A DNA stretch of 64,000 nucleotides from JAHRAW01 sp965262585 (lineage in GTDB: Bacteria; Pseudomonadota; Gammaproteobacteria; Arenicellales; Poriferihabitantaceae), in assembly GCA_965262585.1 (NCBI GenBank), contig OZ253546.1, forward strand, positions 496,001 to 560,000, in the 5' to 3' direction. Shown here one piece after another: positions 7,057 through 17,976 of this stretch. The stretch's first letter is position 1; every line of letters starts with the position of its first letter. A model generated the notes under the pieces. The model saw nothing but the letters and a program-made list of their open reading frames with translations. It was not told where the DNA came from and made no database searches. The position numbers and the translations under genes are program-made.

Positions 7057-9489
7057 TTAAAAATCCAGATGGTAACTCGCCAGAGTGGCGAGGTCGGCAT
7101 CGGCGGCGGCGGTGTGGTTTGGGTCGTGAGAAGCGCGGGCGGACAGCGTGAAATACCCGACCGGCAAGCGTCGCTGCCAGGTTGCGGTCAGGTCTATCTG
7201 GCGGCCGCTTGGGGTTAGCGATGCGCTGGTTTCAGCGTATTGAACGACGCCGTTTTTGGTGCGCCCGGACGGCAATGTGAGGTTGGCTTTGCCTTGTTCA
7301 ATGCGCAATGGCGAGGACAAACCGAAGCGGATTTCATCGTTTGCCGACAGACGCCGTGCGGTGCCGAGGGAGAATGAAGAAGTGAACAAGGGTGACAAGT
7401 CATCGAACCAGCGTTCGCCTTGCGCCAGCACCGCGCCAACTTCTGCGCCGGCATGGATGCGCCATTGGTTGATTTCCCAGTTGCCACCGGCGGCGAGGAA
7501 CAAGGTTTCAGCGGAAAGATTTCCAAAAGCACCGCCGCCTTCACTTTGCAATACCTCACTGGCTTCGCGCAAATAGCCGCCGCCGAAAGCAAAGCCATAA
7601 TCGGTTTGTGGCCGCCATGCGAAACGCAAACCGGCGACTTGCGGTGTGCCGTTGCGGTGGGCGGTGTCAGCGAATGCGGAAAACACCAACCGCTCGCGCT
7701 TGGCGAAAGCAAAATCGATGCCGCCGTTCGACAAGTGCAGATGCGAACTGGCATCGGCGTTGATCCTGCGCAAACCTGCGGCGGATTGTGCGCCGCCGTG
7801 CAAGGCGAAACCGCCCGCGCCGGTGAAGTAATTTTGTGGACTTGCGTATGGATTTGCGTTGCCTAAATCATCATCGCGCTGCGCGTATAAATCGTTGTGC
7901 ATGGTTGCTAACGGCTGCAAGGTTGATGCGGGGGCGGTTTTCACAAAACCTTGCAGTGAATAATCAAACGGCGCATTCAATGAATCGAAGCCGGTCACAA
8001 ACTGATTGGTGAACGCCACATCCAGCGCATCGCCAAATGAACTGCCGGGGCTGACAAAACTATCGGAGCGCGAGAGGCCCGCCACGCTGACCGTGCCAAT
8101 CGGAGCGATAGCCGCACCTAAATTCAGCAAGCCCTGCCCGTAAATGGCGCGGTCGGCATAGCGGTCGGTTTTGGTGGCGGATGCCTTTATGCGGGTGACC
8201 AATTCGTCAGTGCCCAGCGTGGGAAAGCGTTGCGCCAAAACCGCCAGCGCGCCGCTGACGATGGGTGCGGCGAAAGAGGTGCCGTTAGAGACGCGGTAGT
8301 CGTCGTTTTCGTCGTTGTCGTTGTTGTCGATGGGATCCGCGCCAACAATACCGCTGCCCGGGGCGGCTATGCAAAAAGATGCGGCGCTCCCGCAACGGTT
8401 TGAGTAACCGGCAATCGTGCCGTTCTGATCCAGTGCTACCACGGCAAGCGAATGGCTTTGCAATTCGGGGAAATGTAGCGAAAGGCCCGCAAGAAGATGG
8501 GGCGTGGCGTGATTCGGAGCGGCCATGGTACTTGGATCCGTCAGACCGCCACTGTTGCCCGCGGCCCAAACGAAAATACTTTTATCGGCGTTTGGTCTTG
8601 ATAGCGGGACTATCAATCCTTCGTCATCATAAGTATAGGTTTGCGCCAATATCAATGCCGTCCTTACAAAACGCCTCCGCACTTCTGCGCGATCATATAT
8701 CCCAGCCGCGCCGTTAACCCCAAAACTCAAGTTGATGATGCGGGCATTCGCGGTCCTGCCACCTTCCAAGATAGTGCTGTAAAATGCGGCGTTCCTCCTG
8801 TCATCGCGAACCTCGTAATCCGTCAGTGGAAACGGGCGATACATACCATCACCGCTCCCCAGAGAAATCTCGGTGTAATGCAGTCGAGCATCAAACGCGA
8901 CCCCGTGCATATCGAGACCACTGGTGGAACCTGAACGGTTGCCAGCCGCCACCGAAGCAACGAAGGTGCCGTGACGTTTATTCCCTAGGGCCGGGGTGTA
9001 GCCTTGCTGAGTCCGCTTGCCAGCGGTCTTTCCCGTGAGTTCATCGAGTTCATCATGAGTCTCAAGAAAGCCGGTGTCCACAACCGCGATGACCTGACCA
9101 CGCCCGGTCCAGCCGTCGGCATAGGCGGCCGCGGCGTTAATACGCGCTAAGTGGGTGTCAGTCATGATCGTCGGATTCTCCCCGTTGACATCAGTGACCT
9201 CGTATGAGACTTGGTATTCGTTAGATGCCGCATAGGCAGCCACTCGCTCGGCGTAAGCGCCGGATGGACTAGGCGAAATGACTAACGGATCGGTTAGCGG
9301 ATCGGTTGACGGAGCGGCTGACAAAAAGATTGGCAGATCGACTGGCGGATCGGCTGACGGATCGACTGACGCACCGCCACCGCCGCCGCCCCCACCCCCG
9401 CAAGCACTCAGCAATACGGCAAGGAAACCGGCGAGGACAAACTTGGCGAAACACGCCACGCGGGAGCACACGGGTAGGCGATTTTTCAT
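7057..9489 (-). CDS. Subtilisin-family (S8) autotransporter serine protease, predicted lipoprotein
   Basis: From ATG 9489, preceded by AGAGGA six nt upstream, the protein is 810 residues. A signal sequence ends LLSAC (Cys about 30), a lipobox, followed by nine glycines and an acidic/proline linker built on SADPPVD-like repeats. The S8 domain has Asp138 (AVVDTG), His173 (KRHGTFVA) and Ser405 (NGTSFAAP), a complete triad. From about residue 530 on, the glycine/aromatic beta-strand pattern ending in ASYHLDF fits an outer-membrane autotransporter barrel. Exported subtilases of this type process surface proteins. It stands alone between convergent and unrelated genes. Confidence 0.9.
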   Translation of the reverse strand: MKNRLPVCSRVACFAKFVLAGFLAVLLSACGGGGGGGGGASVDPSADPPVDLPIFLSAAPSTDPLTDPLVISPSPSGAYAERVAAYAASNEYQVSYEVTDVNGENPTIMTDTHLARINAAAAYADGWTGRGQVIAVVDTGFLETHDELDELTGKTAGKRTQQGYTPALGNKRHGTFVASVAAGNRSGSTSGLDMHGVAFDARLHYTEISLGSGDGMYRPFPLTDYEVRDDRRNAAFYSTILEGGRTANARIINLSFGVNGAAGIYDRAEVRRRFVRTALILAQTYTYDDEGLIVPLSRPNADKSIFVWAAGNSGGLTDPSTMAAPNHATPHLLAGLSLHFPELQSHSLAVVALDQNGTIAGYSNRCGSAASFCIAAPGSGIVGADPIDNNDNDENDDYRVSNGTSFAAPIVSGALAVLAQRFPTLGTDELVTRIKASATKTDRYADRAIYGQGLLNLGAAIAPIGTVSVAGLSRSDSFVSPGSSFGDALDVAFTNQFVTGFDSLNAPFDYSLQGFVKTAPASTLQPLATMHNDLYAQRDDDLGNANPYASPQNYFTGAGGFALHGGAQSAAGLRRINADASSHLHLSNGGIDFAFAKRERLVFSAFADTAHRNGTPQVAGLRFAWRPQTDYGFAFGGGYLREASEVLQSEGGGAFGNLSAETLFLAAGGNWEINQWRIHAGAEVGAVLAQGERWFDDLSPLFTSSFSLGTARRLSANDEIRFGLSSPLRIEQGKANLTLPSGRTKNGVVQYAETSASLTPSGRQIDLTATWQRRLPVGYFTLSARASHDPNHTAAADADLATLASYHLDF

Positions 9490-9566
9490 TCTCATTCCTC
9501 TGGCAAGGGTCAACAATTCTAGCATCAGTGGTGCCGGATTTCCCCTTTCAACGGGCCAGAGTGCGA

Positions 9567-10745
9567 TTATCCGGCGCGGGCTTCGAGGGCGGCTACTGCC
9601 GGCAGGGTTTTGCCTTCCAATAATTCAAGGAATGCGCCGCCGCCGGTGGATATGCAGGATATTTTTTCGGTCAGATTGAATTTTTCGATGGCCGCCAGCG
9701 TGTCGCCGCCGCCGGCCACTGAAAACCCTTCGGAATCAGCGATTGCGCGGCCCAGGGCTTCAGTGCCGACCGCGAAGTCGTCAAATTCAAATACCCCGAC
9801 CGGGCCGTTCCAAGCGATGGTACCGGCGGATTTGAGGATTTGTGCGCAACTGCGAATCGTGTTCGGGCCGATGTCCAAAATCCGATCATCGTCGGCGAGT
9901 TGTCGCACCGGCTTAATGATTGCGCGGGCATCGGCGGAAAGCGTCTTGGCGACCGCCACATCTTCGGGCAACTCGATGGCCCCGCCGCGCTTCGCCGCCA
10001 CGTCCAGCAACTCACGCGCCGCGTCTACCAAGTCCGGTTCAAACAAGGATTGGCCGATGTTGAAACCGGCGGCTTTGAGGAAGGTATTGGCAATGCCGCC
10101 GCCGGGAATAAGTTGGTCGACGCGTTGCATCAGGGCTTCGATGGCGGCGAGTTTGGTGGATACTTTAGCGCCGCCGACAATCGCCACCAACGGACGGCGC
10201 GGCGCTTCCATGACTTTCGCCAACCCGTCGAGTTCCGCGAGTAGCAATAATCCGGCGCACGCTACGCTTGCATGTCGCGCCACGCCGCAAGTCGAGGCTT
10301 GAGTGCGATGCGCCGCGCCGAACGCATCCATCACGAACACATCGCAGAGATCGGCGTATTGTTTCGCCAATTCATCGTCGTTAACTTTTTCGCCGACATT
10401 GAAGCGCACGTTTTCCAGCACCACGACTTCGCCATCTGCCAAAGTTGGCGGATGTTTCAAGTAGTCGGTGCATAATCGTACTTCGCGCTTGCCCGCCAAC
10501 GCACCGGCGAGATAGCGGACTATGGGCGCAAGCGAAAATTCGGCGTCATATCGGCCTTCCTCGGGACGACCGAGGTGCGACATCAGCATGACTTTGGCGC
10601 CGCTGTCGAGTGCCAGACGGATGGTGCCGAGAGTCATTTCGATGCGCGCCGCCGAGGTAATCTCCCCTGCTTCCAACGGCACATTGAAATCCGTGCGGAT
10701 TAATACCCGGCGGTTGTCGAGGGGAATATCCGTCAGGCGCAACAC
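9567..10745 (-). CDS. pgk: Phosphoglycerate kinase
   Basis: At 392 residues this is full length for bacterial Pgk, which makes ATP from 1,3-bisphosphoglycerate. Diagnostic segments are VLIRTDFNVPLEAGEI near the N-terminus, LMSHLGRPEEGRYD, FVMDAFGAAHR, VAIVGGAKVSTKLA, NGPVGVFEFDDFAVGT and the nucleotide-site FSVAGGGDTLAAIEKF. It follows gap by 34 nt on the same strand and ends the tkt-gap-pgk cluster. The protein is soluble and cytoplasmic. Nothing looks degenerate. Confidence 0.98.
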   Translation of the reverse strand: MLRLTDIPLDNRRVLIRTDFNVPLEAGEITSAARIEMTLGTIRLALDSGAKVMLMSHLGRPEEGRYDAEFSLAPIVRYLAGALAGKREVRLCTDYLKHPPTLADGEVVVLENVRFNVGEKVNDDELAKQYADLCDVFVMDAFGAAHRTQASTCGVARHASVACAGLLLLAELDGLAKVMEAPRRPLVAIVGGAKVSTKLAAIEALMQRVDQLIPGGGIANTFLKAAGFNIGQSLFEPDLVDAARELLDVAAKRGGAIELPEDVAVAKTLSADARAIIKPVRQLADDDRILDIGPNTIRSCAQILKSAGTIAWNGPVGVFEFDDFAVGTEALGRAIADSEGFSVAGGGDTLAAIEKFNLTEKISCISTGGGAFLELLEGKTLPAVAALEARAG

Positions 10746-10779
10746 GGGTCAAGTTTTATGAAATTTCCGAAATAATCGT

Positions 10780-11793
10780 TCAAGGAGCGTTCATCAAAGC
10801 CAGCGTGGTGTCGAGCATGCGATTGGAAAAACCCCATTCATTGTCATACCAAGAACACACCTTCACCAGCGTGCCGCCGGTCACTCTGGTCATACCGGCG
10901 TCCACGGTGGACGACAGCGGCGAGTGATTGAAATCCACCGACACCAGCGGCTCGTCTGTATAGCCGAGCACCTTGCCATCCGCCGCCGACTTGAGCAGAT
11001 CGTTGATCTCCTCCACCGAGGTTTCGCGGGCGGCGACAAAAGTCAGATCCACCAGCGATACATTGATGGTCGGCACGCGCACCGAAAAACCATCCAGTTT
11101 TCCCGCCAATTCCGGCAGCACCATACCCACCGCCGCCGCGGCACCGGTTTTGGTGGGAATCATGGAACTGGTGGCGGAGCGCGCGCGGCGCAAATCGCTG
11201 TGGTATACATCGGTCAACACTTGGTCGTTGGTATAAGCGTGAATGGTGTTCATCAGGCCATGCAACAACCCCACCGAATCGTTCAACACTTTGGCCAGCG
11301 GCGCGAGGCAGTTGGTGGTACACGAAGCGTTGGAGATTATCGTATCGCTTGCCTTGAGCAGGTCGTGATTGACGCCATAAACCACCGTGGCATCCACATC
11401 ATTGCCCCCCGGTGCGGAAATGATGACCTTGCGCGCACCGGCGACAATATGGGCGTTGGCTTTCTCCCGACTGGCAAAAAAACCGGTGCTTTCGTGAACC
11501 ACATCCACGCCCAACTCGCCCCACGGCAGTTTGGCAGGGTCTCGCTCCGCCAATACCCGGATGGGATCGCCGTTGACGATAAGATGCTCGCCTTTCACTT
11601 CGACGCTGCCCGGAAATTTGCCGTGGGCGGTGTCGTAGCGGGTCAGGTGGGCGTTGGTATGCGCGTCTCCAAGGTCGTTGATGGCGACGATGGAAATTTG
11701 TTTGGAAATATCGCTGCGCGGGGATTCATATTTGGCGCGCAGAATGTTGCGGCCGATGCGGCCATAGCCGTTGATGGCTACTTTAATGGTCAT
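10780..11793 (-). CDS. gap: Glyceraldehyde-3-phosphate dehydrogenase, type I
   Basis: The protein is 337 residues. The Rossmann start is VAINGYGRIGRNILRA. The catalytic Cys lies in SNASCTTNCLAPLAKVL, and the C-terminal WYDNEWGFSNRMLD is typical. It converts glyceraldehyde-3-phosphate to 1,3-bisphosphoglycerate, the substrate of the downstream pgk. The family can use NAD or NADP. The phosphate-site residue after the second strand was not assigned with certainty, so cofactor choice is open. It sits 69 nt after tkt, in the same direction. Confidence 0.98.
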   Translation of the reverse strand: MTIKVAINGYGRIGRNILRAKYESPRSDISKQISIVAINDLGDAHTNAHLTRYDTAHGKFPGSVEVKGEHLIVNGDPIRVLAERDPAKLPWGELGVDVVHESTGFFASREKANAHIVAGARKVIISAPGGNDVDATVVYGVNHDLLKASDTIISNASCTTNCLAPLAKVLNDSVGLLHGLMNTIHAYTNDQVLTDVYHSDLRRARSATSSMIPTKTGAAAAVGMVLPELAGKLDGFSVRVPTINVSLVDLTFVAARETSVEEINDLLKSAADGKVLGYTDEPLVSVDFNHSPLSSTVDAGMTRVTGGTLVKVCSWYDNEWGFSNRMLDTTLALMNAP

Positions 11794-11862
11794 GACTTGC
11801 TCTCCAATTCATGGAACTTAAACAGACGGATTTGAACTTGCATTTGTATCATCAAATGAACC

Positions 11863-13869
<2,007 letters not shown>

Positions 13870-14100
13870 TTAATCCGATATTGGGAAATTTGGTATTTGG
13901 TGATCTATTACTTAGCAATGTGCTATCTGACTGGTGCCGTAGTTTATGGATTGAAATACACGCCCCGCCGACAACCCCGGCGCAACCCAAGCGCATCCCA
14001 AAGCCCGGTATAGTAAATCAAACCGCCGCATAACGGAGTAATATCTTTATGATATTTTCCCAAAGCGGTCAACGATTCATAAAGACTACTGCCACCGGCC

Positions 14101-14970
14101 CTATAAAGGCGAAGATTTTGGCACTGCGCTGTTGGCGTTTATCCATTCATCCCAGAGCGTCAGTAGGTTGGGGTTGACCGCTGCTACTACCGATCTTTTG
14201 CGCAAGCGGGTGCAGTCCAGGGCTTTGCCGGAAAGCGATGTTGCTGCGCCGCCGGCTTCGGTCAAAATTAGGTATCCGGCGGCGAAATCCCATAGTTTTT
14301 GGCCGCCGTGAAGGTATAGTTGCGCGCGCCCGGCTGCCAGCCAGCACCATTCGAGCACCGAGGAGCCGAGGTTGCGTTGGGAGCGGTAGGGTGGCGAACG
14401 CACCAGTTGTTCGGCGAGGTCTCCCACCAATCGCTTGTAGTCGATGATGGCGATGCATTCACTCAGAGTGCGCGCATCGGTGGCCGGGCGCACCAATGGC
14501 TGTTGGTTGAGATAGGCGCCGCGCCCGGATTGCGCGGCAAAACATTCCCCCCGCACCGGGTCGAAAACCACGCCGAGGTGCGGGCGGCCGTCCACCACCA
14601 GCGCCAGAGAAACGCCATAAAAGAGGAATCCGGCGGTGAAATTGGTGGTGCCGTCCAGGGGGTCGAGCACCCAGTAGCCTGCGCGGCTGCGGTCGCACAC
14701 TGCGGCTTGGTCGGCGTGGGTCATCTCTTCGCCGATAAACCCGTATTGCGGCCATCGGTGGCGGAGTTTGGTTAGCAAATTTTCTTGCATCCGCCGGTCG
14801 AGGTCGGTAACCCAACTGCCATCTTGTTTGGTGGTGTGGACGACGGCGGCGCGGGATTCGCGATGCTCTTGCAACGCTGTCTCCTGAATCAATGCACTCA
14901 ATTCGAAGAGGTCGGGGAGGTCGGCGGCGAGATCGGCGGCGGGGTTCGGCGGCGGAATTTTATCGGTCAT
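14101..14970 (-). CDS. Inositol monophosphatase family protein
   Basis: From ATG 14970 the protein is 289 residues; the longer frame to 15084 only reads through the upstream gene. Metal-binding signatures of the Mg-dependent FIG superfamily are complete: GFIGEEM, WVLDPLDGTTNF and LWDFAAGYLILTEAGGAATS. Members include SuhB (inositol-1-phosphatase) and CysQ (3'-phosphoadenosine 5'-phosphate phosphatase). The spacing does not settle which. The start overlaps the end of the CheA-like gene by 11 nt, so it is translated as the last cistron of the chemosensory cluster. Confidence 0.88.
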   Translation of the reverse strand: MTDKIPPPNPAADLAADLPDLFELSALIQETALQEHRESRAAVVHTTKQDGSWVTDLDRRMQENLLTKLRHRWPQYGFIGEEMTHADQAAVCDRSRAGYWVLDPLDGTTNFTAGFLFYGVSLALVVDGRPHLGVVFDPVRGECFAAQSGRGAYLNQQPLVRPATDARTLSECIAIIDYKRLVGDLAEQLVRSPPYRSQRNLGSSVLEWCWLAAGRAQLYLHGGQKLWDFAAGYLILTEAGGAATSLSGKALDCTRLRKRSVVAAVNPNLLTLWDEWINANSAVPKSSPL

Positions 14971-16786
14971 GGAAAATCCCGTTTGCCAGAGTTTTGAGGT
15001 CGGGAATGAGGCCGAGACGCCGGTCGAGTTGCACATAACCCAATAAATGTTGCGGCTGCCTGTCGGTGTCATCGGGCGTGGCAACCGGGTGATGGTCGAT
15101 GTTCACCAACTGCGGCATCGCAAAACCGGTCAAGGCAAAAAACTCATCCGGCTTGCCGCCGTTCATTGGCTTTAAGATTATGGTATGCGTCTCGGGTTTG
15201 GCTTGTTCGTCGACACCGAAGGCGGCGGCGCGGTTAATCACAGGCACCGTGAAACCGCGCCAGCGGAAATCGCCGTCAATCCATTTATGTTGATGCTCGG
15301 ACGGCCGTTGCGTTGCTCCGGCAACCACTCCAGCAACCAAAGTCGCGGGAATCACCAGCGGGCCGGGGGCGGTTTCCAATACCATCACCCGCATGGTTTT
15401 TTCGGTCGAATCTGGTTCTAAATCAACTTCTGAGTCAACTTCGTCGAGCGGAAACTTAGCCAGCCCGTCTCGCTGGAGCAATTCGCGGTGGATGAACGGG
15501 TCGGGGTCGAGAATGAGCGCCAGACTGGAATCCGCCAAAACCGCAACCCCGGCGACTCCCGGAATGGATGCCAGTTGCGCGCCGGGGGCTTGGGGGGTCA
15601 TATCGATGAGGTCGTGAAATGCATCCACTTCAAACGCGGTATTCCGGTCCGCCAGACGCAGTAACACCAGCAAGGTGGCGTGCCGCCGAACCTCATCCCC
15701 GCCGACTAACTCGGCTCGAGCGATGACGGGTATTCGCCGGTCGCCGACCGGGATATATTTCCGTCCATCGCGCTCTATCATTTCTTCCCCTCGAACCCGT
15801 ATCACGCTCTCGATGATGTGCGCGGGTATGGCGAAGCGGTATTCCCCGACCGTGACCGGCAATGCCCGACACGCCCCGGAGAACGCCGGTAGTTGGAATT
15901 GAAAACGAACGCCCCGGCCGCTTTCCGATTTCAGGGCTATCAACCCGCCGAGTTCATACACCGCTCGGCATACGGCTTCCATGCTGTCGTCAGATTTCGC
16001 GGGTCTGGCTAGAATTTGCAACAGATGTTCCCCATCCACTTCATCCGCGCTATCGGTCATGCCCGCCGCCACCGCTTCGGCGGCGAGTTTTTCCGCATCC
16101 AGCCCGGCGCCGTCATCGGAATACTCGAGCAGCAGGCGACTGCCTCGTTGAAATACGGCAATGCCGATGTGTCCAACCGCATCTTTGCCGGATGCTGCGC
16201 GCTGCCCGGCGGCTTCGATGCCATGCTCTATGGAGTGGCGAATCAACTGCTCGAACGCCGCCATCATGCGCGTCATAACCCGACTTTCCACTTGGATATC
16301 GCCACCGGTGAAGGATAATTCCACTTGCTTGTCACTCGTTTCGGCGGCTTGCTCGACGATGCTACGCAGTTGCGGCAAACATTCGTTGAACGAGTTCACG
16401 GGTGTGTCCGGTGAATTGACGCTTTCGGCGGATGCATCATCGCCCAGCAAAGACGCCACCATACTATTCATAGCCTTGATGTGCTCCCGTGATACCGCCG
16501 GGACAAAACCCATGTCCGCCACCAAGCCATCGTGGGCTTCCTCGAGCAGATTGAGCAGCCCTACATCTTCGGATTTGGTCACATCGCCGCTTTGAGCGAG
16601 CAGGTTTTCTACGCTGTGGCTGAGCGCCGATATGTCGTCAAAACCAGCCTCCGCCGCCGCGCTTTTCAGGGCTTGAAATTCGCCTTGCACCGCCGCCAGC
16701 CGTTGCGCGCTCGGGCCATCGGCACGCCACGCCGCCAGATGGTCGTGGATTCGGCCAAGAATCGCTTCGCTTTCTGAAAAAAACAT
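14960..16786 (-). CDS. ChpA/CheA-like chemosensory protein with degenerate HPt and kinase domains
   Basis: The 608-residue protein has the layout HPt-like (1-100), HATPase-like (about 160-300), CheW-like (about 305-440) and a second CheW-like unit (about 455-560). It resembles the core of twitching-motility ChpA, but key residues are lost. The HPt His position in the FHTLKG-type motif reads FQALKS. The ATP N-box Asn reads His (IRHSIEHGIE). The G1 box survives in part (YSDDGAGLD), while the G2 GRGVGMD-type loop is missing (AKSDDSMEAV). Autophosphorylation therefore looks impossible. There is no receiver domain. It follows the PilJ-like gene by 42 nt and overlaps the phosphatase-family gene. 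Confidence 0.85.
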   Translation of the reverse strand: MFFSESEAILGRIHDHLAAWRADGPSAQRLAAVQGEFQALKSAAAEAGFDDISALSHSVENLLAQSGDVTKSEDVGLLNLLEEAHDGLVADMGFVPAVSREHIKAMNSMVASLLGDDASAESVNSPDTPVNSFNECLPQLRSIVEQAAETSDKQVELSFTGGDIQVESRVMTRMMAAFEQLIRHSIEHGIEAAGQRAASGKDAVGHIGIAVFQRGSRLLLEYSDDGAGLDAEKLAAEAVAAGMTDSADEVDGEHLLQILARPAKSDDSMEAVCRAVYELGGLIALKSESGRGVRFQFQLPAFSGACRALPVTVGEYRFAIPAHIIESVIRVRGEEMIERDGRKYIPVGDRRIPVIARAELVGGDEVRRHATLLVLLRLADRNTAFEVDAFHDLIDMTPQAPGAQLASIPGVAGVAVLADSSLALILDPDPFIHRELLQRDGLAKFPLDEVDSEVDLEPDSTEKTMRVMVLETAPGPLVIPATLVAGVVAGATQRPSEHQHKWIDGDFRWRGFTVPVINRAAAFGVDEQAKPETHTIILKPMNGGKPDEFFALTGFAMPQLVNIDHHPVATPDDTDRQPQHLLGYVQLDRRLGLIPDLKTLANGIFHDR

Positions 16787-16828
16787 TTCTTCAAGGACAC
16801 CCGCAGGGATACATCCGAAGCATTGCCA

Positions 16829-17935
16829 CTAGCGTTCCGGCGACCTCGGATCGCCCGCCGCCTTCAGTTTTTCGATGCGCTCGGCAACTTGCGATGCCTG
16901 CTCGCCGGATTGTTCGGCGGCGGCGTGGAGTTGCTTTAACATCTCGCCGATGGTTTGCGCATGCGCCCCTTCGCCGGCCACTTCGCTCGCCGCCTGATTG
17001 GCAAATTCCAGCAGTTCACGGCTTGCGCTTTCGATTTCCGCCAATGCTCGAGCCGCCTCGTTAGTCGGGGCGGTGCCTGCGGTAGATTGCCCGGCGGTGG
17101 CCTGCAAGGAATCTCGCACCTCGTCGGCATCGCGCAGAATAGCCGCCACGCACTCGGTAATTTCCTCGGCACTCCGTGCGGCACGATGGTTGAGACGCCG
17201 CATTTCTTCCGCAGATTCGGTTGCTTCGTCTTGCTCGGTTAGACCCACCCGAAGCGCAGCGTTGATAGACAACACGCTGGATTGTTCGGTTACATCTCGA
17301 ATCAGGTCGACCGTTTGGCTAAATTGCCGGGTGTTTTGCGCGAGATGTTTGATGCGTTCGGCGGCTTCTTCAATGCGGTTGCGGGTGTCGTTGATAACGG
17401 TCAGGGCGTTTTGCACCGCCGCAACGCCTTTTTCGGCATTGCCGGCGCAATGGCGTATGCGCTCGGCGGATTTTACCGCCGCTTCACGGATGTGGGATAG
17501 GGCATCGGCGAGGGAGGCGATTTCTTGGGCGATTTGGTTGATTTCCAACCTCTGCGCATCTTGACCGGCACGCCATTGGGCGATGGGATGTTCGGCGTCG
17601 GTGTCTGCATTACAAGCGGCACGAATTTCGGCGCGCAGTTGTGCGGCCGTGTCTTCGGCATACTGCGCGCGCTGCAGGTGCAAGTCGCTTCGGTGCCGGG
17701 TTTGGCGGTGGATGATCCAGAACAGCCCCAGCAACGCCAGCAGGGCTACCCCGCCGAAAGTCCACAGAATATCGGCGCGTTCGGTTTCAATGAAGGTCGC
17801 CAACGGCCCGCTCCAGACCGGGCGGTAGTGAAAATAAATCAGCCCGCTCAGCGCCACCAGCAACACCGCCAAACAACTGGCGACCTGCCAGCCTACGCGG
17901 GTTTGGTTGGGTAAGGGGTCGGTTTCGGCATTCAT
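16829..17935 (-). CDS. PilJ-like membrane chemoreceptor with a degenerate signalling tip
   Basis: The 368-residue protein has two closely spaced membrane helices (about residues 17-35 and 50-66) and almost no periplasmic sensor loop. A long coiled-coil cytoplasmic region rich in Ala, Glu and Gln follows. The methyl-accepting hairpin is recognisable but altered: EQSSVLSINAALRVGLTEQDE replaces the usual QTNILALNAAIEAARAGE, and the GRGFAVVA part is absent. It probably signals to, or scaffolds with, the adjacent CheW-like and CheA-like proteins. The start codon sits within the last unit of a 14-bp tandem repeat and there is no clear ribosome-binding site. Confidence 0.8.
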   Translation of the reverse strand: MNAETDPLPNQTRVGWQVASCLAVLLVALSGLIYFHYRPVWSGPLATFIETERADILWTFGGVALLALLGLFWIIHRQTRHRSDLHLQRAQYAEDTAAQLRAEIRAACNADTDAEHPIAQWRAGQDAQRLEINQIAQEIASLADALSHIREAAVKSAERIRHCAGNAEKGVAAVQNALTVINDTRNRIEEAAERIKHLAQNTRQFSQTVDLIRDVTEQSSVLSINAALRVGLTEQDEATESAEEMRRLNHRAARSAEEITECVAAILRDADEVRDSLQATAGQSTAGTAPTNEAARALAEIESASRELLEFANQAASEVAGEGAHAQTIGEMLKQLHAAAEQSGEQASQVAERIEKLKAAGDPRSPER

Positions 17936-17974
17936 GTTAGTGCGGGCATGTTAGTGCGGGCATGTTAATACGGG
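17933..17974. repeat. 14-bp tandem repeat, three copies, at the start of the PilJ-like gene
   Basis: Three units of catgttagtgcggg (the third reads catgttaatacggg) fill almost the whole gap between the cheW-like stop and the PilJ-like start. On the coding strand each unit supplies an ATG, but 14 is not a multiple of three. The two upstream ATGs therefore open mini-frames, and the nearer one (MPALT) ends in a TGA overlapping the true start. Confidence 0.85.
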
Positions 17975-17976
17975 TG

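Noticed and set aside
14049..14174. Small plus-strand frame after GGAGTAATATCTTT
   Set aside because: It has a plausible ribosome-binding site, but most of it overlaps the conserved 3' end of the phosphatase-family gene on the other strand and it shows no protein features.
17936..17960. Upstream mini-frames in the PilJ-like leader as real peptides
   Set aside because: They arise from the tandem repeat and are five to eight codons long. They may affect translation but are not credible genes.
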